Below the pieces are notes generated by a model. It ran no database searches, was not told the DNA's origin, and saw only the letters and a list, made by a program, of their open reading frames with translations. The position numbers were made by a program, and so were the translations under genes. 38,890 nt of DNA from Spirochaetia bacterium (GTDB taxonomy: Bacteria; Spirochaetota; Spirochaetia; Treponematales; Breznakiellaceae): NCBI GenBank assembly GCA_025997795.1, contig BNVB01000018.1, positions 1-38,890 on the forward strand, written 5' to 3'. This document shows positions 25,128-33,466 of this stretch, in pieces; the stretch's first letter is position 1; every line of letters begins with the position of its first letter.

Positions 25128-25173
25128 AAGAAAAAATCTTATTAAAGGATCTTAAGAGCTAAGGAGGAATATC

Positions 25174-26397
25174 ATGAAAAATAACCGCAGGATTCTGTTT
25201 GTTTTTCAGCTTTGGCTGCTTTTTGGTTTTATGGGCATTCTCCACGCCCAAACGGGTAATTTAACTGAAAAATATACCACGCTTGGACGTTCTTTTGATT
25301 GGCATGGGGTTATTAAAGTGGAATCCAGGGCCTCTGAATTTGCGGAAAAAATCCAACATAACGATATGTCCTGGTTAAGCCTGGTGGATTTCTGCCTCTG
25401 GTCCTCCAGTCTTGGTTGCCCGGAAGCGGAGCCGGCAAAACACGTTTATTATCGTAACCTTATTATTAAAAGTATTATTGAAATTAAAGAGGTTTCGTCC
25501 GGAATGGACAACGAAGCACTTGGCGCTTATATTCTTACCTACATTTATGAACGGTTTCTTAGGGAGTACGATGAAAATCAGTCCAGACTGGATGTTGCAC
25601 TTACCAAGGGTACTTACAATTGTATATCCAGCGCTATTCTGTATATGCTTCTTGCCGGGGCTGTAGGCCTGGATGTCCAAGGAGGGCATACGATAAGCCA
25701 TGGGTACATTATTCTAAAAACAGAGGCGGGAATAATTGACGTAGAGACCACCAATAAAAAGGGCTTTTACCCTACCCATATCAGCCAGGAGAGTCTGTAC
25801 AAGCCTTTTAAAGAATATAAAGCCTGGGAAATAATAAGTCCTTTGGCCATGACTTTCAATATTTTTTGCAATCGCATAGGGGAACTGGAGAAAAAAAATA
25901 AATTCGAAGACGCTTTGTATTTAATAGCAAATTGGGCTGCCGCCGCTGCGGGTCAAAAGTCACTTTATTATTCCGACCCGGGGGAATTATTCCTGAACCG
26001 CTTGCTTATTTTGAGCGATGCCCTGGTGGATAGCGGAAAAGAAGCGGAAGCCCTGGAACTGCTGGAATATACGGCATTTTTGTACCGGGACAATGAACAA
26101 TGGCGGCATAGCGTAGGGTTTATTATTGATAATGACCTGGTCAGGAGGATCAATGCTCATAACGAAACCAGAGAAACGGCAGATGATATGCTTGCAATTC
26201 TTGATAAGGCTTTTGCCAGCTCTTTTCTGGATTCTAAACGGGTAGAGGCGCTAAAAAAAACAATAATACGCAATGTTTTCATAACCATTCTTGAGGAAGA
26301 AGGTTCAGCCGCGGCTGCGGCCTATATCAGCAGCATGTTTAGGCGCTATGGTAACATTACCATTTTGGAGGAAATTTACGCGGAATTTGTAAAATGA
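25174..26397 (+). CDS. Exported transglutaminase-like cysteine-protease-fold protein
   Basis: This 407-residue protein has a signal peptide (cleavage near A26-Q, GILHAQ). Residues about 110-200 carry a transglutaminase-like core with a probable Cys150-His176-Asp189 triad: TYNCISSAILYMLLA, then HTISHGYIIL, then GIIDVETTNKKGF. This resembles the SirB1/transglutaminase-core type. The C-terminal half is helical and repeat-like (EALELLEYTAFLYRDNEQ), suggesting TPR-like packing. AAGGAGG precedes the ATG. It probably acts in the periplasm on proteins or peptidoglycan-linked substrates; the reaction is unknown. It is the first gene of the row leading into the AT-rich STAND cluster, and its stop overlaps an ATG at 26394. 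Confidence 0.78.
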   Translation: MKNNRRILFVFQLWLLFGFMGILHAQTGNLTEKYTTLGRSFDWHGVIKVESRASEFAEKIQHNDMSWLSLVDFCLWSSSLGCPEAEPAKHVYYRNLIIKSIIEIKEVSSGMDNEALGAYILTYIYERFLREYDENQSRLDVALTKGTYNCISSAILYMLLAGAVGLDVQGGHTISHGYIILKTEAGIIDVETTNKKGFYPTHISQESLYKPFKEYKAWEIISPLAMTFNIFCNRIGELEKKNKFEDALYLIANWAAAAAGQKSLYYSDPGELFLNRLLILSDALVDSGKEAEALELLEYTAFLYRDNEQWRHSVGFIIDNDLVRRINAHNETRETADDMLAILDKAFASSFLDSKRVEALKKTIIRNVFITILEEEGSAAAAAYISSMFRRYGNITILEEIYAEFVK

Positions 26398-26435
26398 TAC
26401 TTCTGGTTATGGAAAAAATCAGTCAGGGGGACATA

Positions 26436-26738
26436 ATGGATAGTGAATTTGAATGTCTGGCAGATAAACGTTTGGCCCCAAAGAACAGGGCTTTTTCCGG
26501 AAAAATTTTGGTTTGGGGCAATATGACGAGAAAAAAACTGTTTTTTGAGTATAGGTTTGACAAGGAAAGAATGGTAACTAATGTAATTGTTACTATACTG
26601 GTTAAGGGAAAAGAATACGATTATCCGTGTTATTTTCTCGATTGTAATAACCCTGTCAAAAGCAGCGAAAGTATCTCGCCGAAATTCGATATAACATTAC
26701 CTATACAGGTGATAAGGATAAGTCCCCAGGTTACATAG
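26436..26738 (+). CDS. Small hypothetical protein
   Basis: This is a 100-residue, probably beta-rich, soluble protein. I prefer ATG 26436 because GGGGG lies five bases upstream. An in-frame ATG at 26394 overlaps the previous stop codon and would add 14 residues. The core reads KKLFFEYRFDKERMVTNVIVTILV. No family is recognised. Its position makes it the first member of the cluster that ends with the STAND NTPase, though about 70 bases separate it from the next gene. Confidence 0.55.
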   Translation: MDSEFECLADKRLAPKNRAFSGKILVWGNMTRKKLFFEYRFDKERMVTNVIVTILVKGKEYDYPCYFLDCNNPVKSSESISPKFDITLPIQVIRISPQVT

Positions 26739-26812
26739 ATATGTAGACAATAATGTAGAAAAGGGGTTGACTTTTTTGAGATAGTAGTTAACTATTTGTG
26801 AAAGGAATGGAT

Positions 26813-28708
26813 ATGTGCAATACGGTGTATGGACCTGGTGGTCCAGTTTCAAAAACGCTAACCCTTGGTGCTTATTTTTTTGGGGTTGAATTTGATCTTG
26901 ATATAGATGATTCTTCCTTTGATATTATTGATGACAGTATACCAATTTCAGTTGACCATATTGACCATAACGGAAATACCCATACTGGTCAAATATACCG
27001 GCTGTTTATTAATAAAATGGTTGATTCCACTCATCGTAATTACTGGGGTCTATTCCCGAAAGATCTATGTTTAGGAACCAATACAATGCCAGCTAAGGAA
27101 TATACTGATTTTTTGGCTTATAGTAATAGGCAGCATAAGGAAAGAAAGGCTTTTGATGTGTTTGATTATTTTTTGAAAAAAAAGGAAAGGGCTATGAAAG
27201 AAAGCAGGGACTTCAAATCGCGTGTGCTTTCTTTAGAAGAACAATATATTCCTGACATAGTTAAAATGTTTTTTGATAAAATAAAAACCAATGAATACCA
27301 AATCTGTAAATTTAGTATCGGCAAAAAAACAATCAATTGGGATTTTTCTGAGATTATCGCGCATAAGCGCCGCAGCGATAAGCGCCTCTGCGATATATAT
27401 GATGCCTTTGGTTTTTTTTGTATCAGATTATTGCGCCTGTCTGTGCTTGGTAAAGAAGCCGATGATTTTCTGAATTCTCCCGAAAAACATGGCCCAGAGG
27501 TGTTTCCCAAGGTAACATTGGAGGCGCATCTTAAAGAAAACAAAGAGGCGGCTCTTTGGTATGTTAAGGAGGCTGCTGAATTTATTATATATACAAAAAA
27601 TACATCGGACCCTAATAATCTTAGGATCAATGTACCCACAATGAATGATTATAATGACACCTATTATTGCTATTTTAAAGCCCGGTACGAGAAATTATAT
27701 CCAATGTCAAAAAATAATCTAATAAGTGATGGGGAAAAATATTCCGATATGGCAAGGGCATTCTTTTATATAACATTGAAAGCGCTGCAACTCAAGGAAA
27801 AAATGATCAGCGAAATAAAAATGGAAAAAATAACCAACGAAATACAAGAAATAAAAAACAATATCTGTAACGATTACCGGATATTCTATTTAAAAAGCCT
27901 TGATTATATCCTTGAGGGGCATACCGCTTTTTTTGATGGAAATACTATTAACTTAATACATATATTTATGATGTTTCATATAAAAATAGGATGGGCCCGC
28001 AAGAAGGAAGATTATTATCTGCAACATCCTAAGCAATATATTGATATTTCGCTTTACGGTCTAGACACTTACAAAAAATTAAAAAAGTATCAATATACTA
28101 TTTATTTAAAGATGGAGGAAAAGAAAATTGTAAGCCCCAATGAAATACTTTCCAGCGATAAATATGACAAGTATCTTTCTGAAACAGAAAAAAAAAATCT
28201 AAACAAGCTTAGGAAGAAAAAAGCAATCTATGGGGAAAAAGCGAATGATGAAATTGCGGATGAAAAAACACCGGATCAGCATTCAGTACTTGAATCGTCT
28301 GAATTAGCTAAAGCTATCAAAGAATGTGTTATTAACGGTTTTGAAGAAAAGGATACCGATAAAATCTATGCTAATTATATTGCGTGTATGAATACAATTC
28401 CCCCGGAAAAATTTGTCTCTTTATTGCTTGATTTTATAGAGAAAGGAAAAGGATATGGAAAATTCAGAAAAAGCGGCAAATCAAATATTCTTTTTGATGC
28501 GTATCCATGGAGCGAGAGTGATAGTCCGGAAGATAAATTTAACCATTTGGAAGGAAAGATTAAACTATTAGTGAAAAAAAACAAAAAATTGGTTGATTAC
28601 TTTTCAAATATTCTTTTTGATGCGTATTCAGGGAGCGAGAGTAATAGTCCAGAAGATAAATTTAACCAGGAAGGGAAAACTAAACTATTAATAAATAAAA
28701 AAAAATAA
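26813..28708 (+). CDS. Large AT-rich hypothetical protein in the STAND cluster
   Basis: This protein of about 631 residues was not recognised. ATG 26813 is favoured by AAGGA six bases upstream; the open frame reaches a GTG at 26798. The first ~65 residues look beta-rich and acidic (FFGVEFDLDIDDSSFDIIDD). The rest is mainly helical and rich in Lys, Glu and Tyr. No catalytic motif, signal or membrane segment is evident. The C-terminus contains an imperfect ~123-bp tandem duplication (28481-28727), and the stop arises inside the second copy by frame change in an A run. The gene is 46 bases before the next one in the same direction, consistent with one operon ending in the STAND NTPase. Confidence 0.65.
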   Translation: MCNTVYGPGGPVSKTLTLGAYFFGVEFDLDIDDSSFDIIDDSIPISVDHIDHNGNTHTGQIYRLFINKMVDSTHRNYWGLFPKDLCLGTNTMPAKEYTDFLAYSNRQHKERKAFDVFDYFLKKKERAMKESRDFKSRVLSLEEQYIPDIVKMFFDKIKTNEYQICKFSIGKKTINWDFSEIIAHKRRSDKRLCDIYDAFGFFCIRLLRLSVLGKEADDFLNSPEKHGPEVFPKVTLEAHLKENKEAALWYVKEAAEFIIYTKNTSDPNNLRINVPTMNDYNDTYYCYFKARYEKLYPMSKNNLISDGEKYSDMARAFFYITLKALQLKEKMISEIKMEKITNEIQEIKNNICNDYRIFYLKSLDYILEGHTAFFDGNTINLIHIFMMFHIKIGWARKKEDYYLQHPKQYIDISLYGLDTYKKLKKYQYTIYLKMEEKKIVSPNEILSSDKYDKYLSETEKKNLNKLRKKKAIYGEKANDEIADEKTPDQHSVLESSELAKAIKECVINGFEEKDTDKIYANYIACMNTIPPEKFVSLLLDFIEKGKGYGKFRKSGKSNILFDAYPWSESDSPEDKFNHLEGKIKLLVKKNKKLVDYFSNILFDAYSGSESNSPEDKFNQEGKTKLLINKKK

Positions 28709-28727
28709 AAAATTGGTTGATTACTTT
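28481..28727 (+). repeat. Imperfect 123-bp tandem duplication at the end of the gene at 26813
   Basis: Copy 1 (28481-28603) and copy 2 (28604-28727) both encode SNILFDAY followed by SPEDKFN. They also share the closing DNA AAAAATTGGTTGATTAC. In copy 2 a lengthened A run shifts the frame, so the protein stops at 28708 before the end of the repeat. The stretch after the stop is dead copy-2 sequence. Confidence 0.85.
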
Positions 28728-28754
28728 ATTAAGTAAGGTATAACGGAGAAAACA

Positions 28755-29513
28755 ATGGACATTGAAACTTTGGCCGAATATTGGAAAATTGAACCTGGGG
28801 CTATTGAGGCTCATTACTCGAAAAATAGTACTATCACGGGCGTAATGGAAGATACCTTTTGGGTTGAAAACGACGATAACGAACGCCTTCTACTCGCAGC
28901 ATTGAAAATAATTTTTTGTGAACCGCCCGTCGGCATATCCTCCGGTGTAAAAGCTTATTTTTCCCAAATGAAAAATAAACCCGACGATATCTTTATCCAT
29001 AAGCATAAGTTGGATATTTTAACCGCCTGGAGGTATTCCCTGCTGTTTCGTACTAATCTGGCGAATCTGCGTAGTTTTGTACTGCAAGAAATTAAAAAGA
29101 ATACGCGTAGGAATGACACGGCCGCTGAAATAACTCCGGTAATTATGGTTAATCGGAAGTCTGAAACAATAGCGGCCAAAGGCACAGTGGACAGTGACGA
29201 AGCAAGAAGTTATAAAATTCCACCACATGAGGAAATGGGGATACGCGGCGGTACGCTGGTAATCAAAAAAACACAATTTGAGTTTGTTTTTGACGATTAT
29301 GCCGAGCGAATACCCATCTATACTGTTTATTATAAGTATACAAAAGATGATGTTGAACAGGCGGTAAAACTGGACTATGTGGAAGATAATCCGGATACGG
29401 ATCCCGATTTTTCGGAACAGGTTATTTCCTCTTCAAATGAACATTTAGAGATAGATTTTGATAGGGATTTTATGATTACCAAAATTGAAATTACGGAAAC
29501 CCGGACAGTCTAA
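28755..29513 (+). CDS. Hypothetical protein directly upstream of the STAND NTPase
   Basis: This 252-residue soluble protein was not recognised. The first part (about 1-115) is helical (LAEYWKIEPGAIEAHYSKNS, then LTAWRYSLLFRTNLANLR). The second (about 150-252) is beta-rich and acidic (FEFVFDDYAERIPIYTVYY, EHLEIDFDRDFMITKIEI). GGAG precedes the ATG by seven bases. It ends 14 bases before the STAND gene and the two are surely co-transcribed, so it is a candidate effector, adaptor or regulator of that NTPase. No nuclease or membrane motif is visible. Confidence 0.62.
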   Translation: MDIETLAEYWKIEPGAIEAHYSKNSTITGVMEDTFWVENDDNERLLLAALKIIFCEPPVGISSGVKAYFSQMKNKPDDIFIHKHKLDILTAWRYSLLFRTNLANLRSFVLQEIKKNTRRNDTAAEITPVIMVNRKSETIAAKGTVDSDEARSYKIPPHEEMGIRGGTLVIKKTQFEFVFDDYAERIPIYTVYYKYTKDDVEQAVKLDYVEDNPDTDPDFSEQVISSSNEHLEIDFDRDFMITKIEITETRTV

Positions 29514-29527
29514 AAGGAATTGTAAGT

Positions 29528-32500
29528 GTGGATAAAAAAATATTTGTTCCTATACGGAAAGGCGAGGGTCCATATCATCTCTATGAGATAAAATTTACCA
29601 CCAGTACATTATATAAAACATGGAGAATACAAGGTAATTCTGATTACCCGAATATTGATTACTCGGAAATACGTACTATATTGTCTAATTTACAAAAGGG
29701 TTATTTTTCAACCAGGATGTACTCAAAGGACTTAACAAGGGGCTCTTTTAATATAATACCCCAAAATAACGCCCCTAAAATTGAAAAACTAACAAAAGAC
29801 ACCGTTTCCATAACCCTTGGCCTCTTTCTTGCCGCTTTTAAAGAAATATATTCCAGGCAATTAAAAGATACCTGGGATGCTATTGTTGTTACGGGAGATT
29901 TAGGATTTGAGGATGTATTGGATTCGAATTTAAAAGTTAAAGCAGTAACAGAGATAGATGGAAAAAAAGAAGCCTTTGATACGCTCCGGGCGAAAAGAAA
30001 GTTGTTTTTGTGTATCCCCGAGGAAAAAGTTGACGAAGAAACCGGCGATAATTATGAAATAAAGGTTTTTACACCCGATTTTCACCATGCTGTTCTAAAC
30101 CAGATTATTAATTTTATTTTTAAACCAGTTTCCAGAAAAATCGACGTGATTGAATACAAAAACAAAATACAAAAAACCCTGTTGAAAAAATTTGAAGCCG
30201 ATTGCCACAAATTGACTTCTGAATATCTGGAAACCGATGAGTATTTGGAAATACGGGAAGAAATATCGGTAACCGGCGGTAATTATTATCTGTATGGTGA
30301 AGGAAAAAGAGGAAAAAGCGCCTGTGCCGCAGAATTGGCCCGTTATCTTGTTAGGACAAAAAAGATTTTTGCCCCAATTTGGATAACTATAGAAAATAAC
30401 CGTATTACTAAAAACTATAATTCTTCCAGGAAATATCTTTTGTCTGAACTTTATGACTATTTACGTTCTCTAAAGCTTTGCGCGGACCCGCCGGATATAA
30501 AAAATGAACAAGATGAGGTGAACACTGTTTTATCAAAAAATGTTTATCTTATTGTTCTGGATAATCTTGAATTACCGGAGGTTGTTCTTGATACTTTTCT
30601 ACAGGCGGTTAATGCTGTTTTTGAAGGAACAAAGGCCTATTTGTTGATTACCAGCAGGACAAATTTTCCTCGTTCCGACAAGATCAGCGATTCTCATTTT
30701 AAATCAAAGAACGTACCTAAATTTAGCCTATATGATGCAAAGCATTTTTTTATTTCCATGAATGAAGGGAATGATTATGCGAGAAAGATAGTGGAAGCGG
30801 AAAAGGATGTGTGTAATAATTTTTTTAAGATGCTTTATAACTGGTTTGGGATATTCCCCGGATTAATTATCGAGACAGGCTCTTTATTTCGTTACAATTC
30901 TATGGAAGAGGTGGTTGGTATTTTTCAAGAAAACAAATTTCTTGATGATAAAAAGCTGAGGGCCATTACTATAAACATATATAAAGGAGTGTTTGACAAT
31001 TTAAGTGATGATGCAAAACGGTTATTGTTATTTCTTTTGAAGTTTACTTGCAATATGGAAGAGACCTTAGGAGGCTTAAACAGCGCATTAAAAAACCACC
31101 CTGTCAAATTTAACAGTAAACTGGAAGATATATTACATGAATTAGACTATTCTTTGTTTGTATATAAACTGGACAATAATAACCGTTATAAAATAAAACC
31201 AGTTGCTTATTTTGTATTGCTCCATGAATTCTCGTTTTCTGGAGATAGAATAAAATTACTGTCTTATTTGGCAGGAGATAGCGGGAGGCCGCCTTTCTTC
31301 GGCGCCGATGCAGAAGGAATAGTAGTACTGTCTTATTTGGCAAGAGTACCCCCTGATTTTCCTCCAATATTTCAAGTATATGATCCGCAAAAGTACTTTC
31401 TTTTACAAAGAGCGGTTCTCAGTGATTGGCGCAAACTAAAATCTGTCCCAGAAGAGCTAAAAACCGCAGAATTGTGCCTTGACGCTGTTGACTTGAACGG
31501 GGACGCTCTGCAATATGTCCCAGAAGAGCTAAAAACCGCAGAATTGTGCCTTGACGCTGTTCGCGGGAGCGGGAGCGGGAACGCTCTGCGATATGTCCCA
31601 GAAGAGCTAAAAACCGCAGAATTGTGCCTTGTCGCTCTTCGCTGGAGCGGGGACGCTCTGCGATATGTCCCCGAAGAGCTAAAAACCGCAGAATTGTGCT
31701 TTGTCGCTGTTCACTGCGGGAACGCTCTGCGATATGTCCCAGAAGAGCTAAAAACCGCAGAATTGTGCCTTGGCGCTCTTCGCTGCGGGAACGCTCTGCG
31801 ATATGTCCCAGAAAAGCTAAAAACCGCAGAATTGTGCCTTGACGCTGTTCTCCGGAACGGGAACGCTCTGCGATATGTCCCAGAAGAGCTAAAAACCGCA
31901 GAATTGTGCCTTGACGCTGTTCTCCGGAACGGGAACGCTCTGCGATATGTCCCAGAAGAGCTAAAAACCGCAGAATTGTGCCTTGTCGCTGTTCACCGGA
32001 ACGGGGACACTCTGCGATATGTCCCAGAAGAGCTAAAGACAACGAAATTTTACCTTGACGCTGTTCACCGGAACGGGGACGCTCTGCGATATGTCCCAGA
32101 AGAGCTAAAAACCGCAGAATTGTGCCTTGTCGCTGTTCACCGGAACGGGAACGCTCTGCGATATGTCCCAGAAGAGCTAAAGACAACGAAATTTTACCTT
32201 GACGCTGTTCACCGGAACGGGGACACTCTGCGATATGTCCCTGCGAAATTTATAACCGAGGCGCTTTGTCGTACAGCGATTCAGAAAAACCCTCGGATTA
32301 TAAAATATGTGCCGGAACAATTCAAGAATGAAAAAATCTGTTATACCGCTTTTTATCATGATTTAATTCATCATCACTCTCCCATGTGCCCGGGTGAGGA
32401 GGTACATCCATGGGAGTTTATTTTTCAATATTTTCCTAAAACTATTAAGACCTTTGAGTTTTATCTTAAGGCATATTTTGATGCACTAGATATGCAAGAT

Positions 32501-33331
32501 ATACCGCTCTTATGCGAAATTGTTATGGAATCTCAAAATTATGAACTTTGTCTTGCTTTAGTTCTTTCAAATCCACGTGTATTACCGATGATCCCTGAAC
32601 ATTTACAGACCCCCGCAATTTGCCTTACAGCGGTTAAAAACTTCAACGGAGACCCTTATTACATCTACCCGAGGCGCGAAAATGTCATAAAAAGAATAAA
32701 AAATTTAAAATTTACCACTTTATCAAACAATATATCTTTTCTGTATAAATATCCGAAAATTTGTCTTGCGGCAGTTAAAACGAAATCAAATTGGGCAAAG
32801 TTCCTCATATTAAAGTTTATTCCGGAAGAGCTAAAAACCCCAAAATTCTGTCTTGAGGCAGTTTTAACACATGGCCTGGCTCTTAAATATGTACCAAAAA
32901 AAATTGCAAATAAAGACTTGTATCTCTGTGCAGTTTTGGAAAATGGTTTAGCACTTAAATATATTCCCTCTAAATTTAGAACAAAGGAATTATGCCTCAC
33001 GGCTGTAAAAAACCAGCCAGCGTCGTTAAAATATGTGCCAAAACAGTATAAATCCAAGGAATTATATCTTGCCGCTGCCAAAAACGCTCCGTGGAACTAC
33101 AAATATATTCCAAAACAGTATAGAAATAATGCCGTTTTGGATTCAAACAAAATACAATATTCTGATTGGGATACAGCGGTTCGGGTTGATGGTTTGTTAT
33201 TAAGATATGTGCCTTATCATTTAAGAACACCAGAGCTTTGCCTTGCGTCCATAAAATGTAATGGTAAAGCATTTGCATTTGTACCGGGAAAAATCAAGAC
33301 AAAAGAATTTTGTCTTTCTGTTGTCCAATAG
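29528..33331 (+). CDS. STAND/NB-ARC-like NTPase with DUF4116-like repeat sensor
   Basis: 1267 residues, starting at GTG 29528 (AAGGA nine bases upstream). Residues about 85-165 resemble the Lon (S16) protease fold: SITLGLFLAAF, then DAIVVTGDLGFEDVLD, then VTEIDGKKEAF, where Lon has its catalytic Lys. The match is partial and an inference. The NTPase follows: Walker A GEGKRGKS (257-264), Walker B VYLIVLDN (339-346) and an NB-ARC-like LLITSR (372-377), then a helical/winged-helix region to about 600. From about 637 come at least eleven near-identical 23-26-residue repeats (consensus LRYVPEELKTAELCLDAV), then diverged copies to the end, matching the DUF4116 pattern. STAND proteins sense ligands through C-terminal repeats and activate an N-terminal effector; many are antiphage. 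It is the last gene of the cluster. No transmembrane segment is seen. Confidence 0.8.
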   Translation: MDKKIFVPIRKGEGPYHLYEIKFTTSTLYKTWRIQGNSDYPNIDYSEIRTILSNLQKGYFSTRMYSKDLTRGSFNIIPQNNAPKIEKLTKDTVSITLGLFLAAFKEIYSRQLKDTWDAIVVTGDLGFEDVLDSNLKVKAVTEIDGKKEAFDTLRAKRKLFLCIPEEKVDEETGDNYEIKVFTPDFHHAVLNQIINFIFKPVSRKIDVIEYKNKIQKTLLKKFEADCHKLTSEYLETDEYLEIREEISVTGGNYYLYGEGKRGKSACAAELARYLVRTKKIFAPIWITIENNRITKNYNSSRKYLLSELYDYLRSLKLCADPPDIKNEQDEVNTVLSKNVYLIVLDNLELPEVVLDTFLQAVNAVFEGTKAYLLITSRTNFPRSDKISDSHFKSKNVPKFSLYDAKHFFISMNEGNDYARKIVEAEKDVCNNFFKMLYNWFGIFPGLIIETGSLFRYNSMEEVVGIFQENKFLDDKKLRAITINIYKGVFDNLSDDAKRLLLFLLKFTCNMEETLGGLNSALKNHPVKFNSKLEDILHELDYSLFVYKLDNNNRYKIKPVAYFVLLHEFSFSGDRIKLLSYLAGDSGRPPFFGADAEGIVVLSYLARVPPDFPPIFQVYDPQKYFLLQRAVLSDWRKLKSVPEELKTAELCLDAVDLNGDALQYVPEELKTAELCLDAVRGSGSGNALRYVPEELKTAELCLVALRWSGDALRYVPEELKTAELCFVAVHCGNALRYVPEELKTAELCLGALRCGNALRYVPEKLKTAELCLDAVLRNGNALRYVPEELKTAELCLDAVLRNGNALRYVPEELKTAELCLVAVHRNGDTLRYVPEELKTTKFYLDAVHRNGDALRYVPEELKTAELCLVAVHRNGNALRYVPEELKTTKFYLDAVHRNGDTLRYVPAKFITEALCRTAIQKNPRIIKYVPEQFKNEKICYTAFYHDLIHHHSPMCPGEEVHPWEFIFQYFPKTIKTFEFYLKAYFDALDMQDIPLLCEIVMESQNYELCLALVLSNPRVLPMIPEHLQTPAICLTAVKNFNGDPYYIYPRRENVIKRIKNLKFTTLSNNISFLYKYPKICLAAVKTKSNWAKFLILKFIPEELKTPKFCLEAVLTHGLALKYVPKKIANKDLYLCAVLENGLALKYIPSKFRTKELCLTAVKNQPASLKYVPKQYKSKELYLAAAKNAPWNYKYIPKQYRNNAVLDSNKIQYSDWDTAVRVDGLLLRYVPYHLRTPELCLASIKCNGKAFAFVPGKIKTKEFCLSVVQ
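31435..32243 (+). repeat. Near-identical ~72-bp coding repeats in the STAND sensor
   Basis: Eleven units of 69-78 bp share CTGCGATATGTCCC and GAGCTAAAAACCGCAGAATT almost base for base. All unit lengths are multiples of three. Differences cluster in the codons after TGCCTT (residue 16 of the unit and the 3-6 residues before the next unit). The units around 31983-32223 also form a two-unit higher-order repeat (TAELCLVAVHRNG then TTKFYLDAVHRNG, twice). Flanking units downstream are diverged, so the identity is recent and local. Confidence 0.95.
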
Positions 33332-33344
33332 AGCATTCCAAACT

Positions 33345-33360
33345 GTATACTTTTGTATAC
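33345..33360. other. Palindrome in the gap between STAND and TPR-acyltransferase genes
   Basis: GTATAC-tttt-GTATAC lies 13 bases after the STAND stop codon. The gap 33332-33466 also holds several T and A runs and a TTTCTTTAAAGAAA palindrome (about 33417-33430). It is a plausible place for an operon end and a new promoter, but I cannot assign -35 and -10 boxes firmly. Confidence 0.3.
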
Positions 33361-33466
33361 ACCAAAAAACTGAAAAATCCGCCTGTTTTTTCCAAAAAAA
33401 TCTACGTTTTTTTATTTTCTTTAAAGAAAGGGGGATTACAGATTCCCTCATTTTTGGAGGTACATC

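Noticed and set aside
31419..32186. A 255-codon open frame on the minus strand opposite the STAND repeats, with its own repeated protein pattern.
   Set aside because: It is a by-product of the plus-strand repeats: unit lengths are multiples of three and lack stops on the other strand. It has no independent start signal and the plus frame is continuous with clear domains.
31435..32243. Considered whether the regular repeats are a CRISPR array.
   Set aside because: The repeats are coding, contiguous and lack unique spacers; they encode a 23-26-residue protein repeat.
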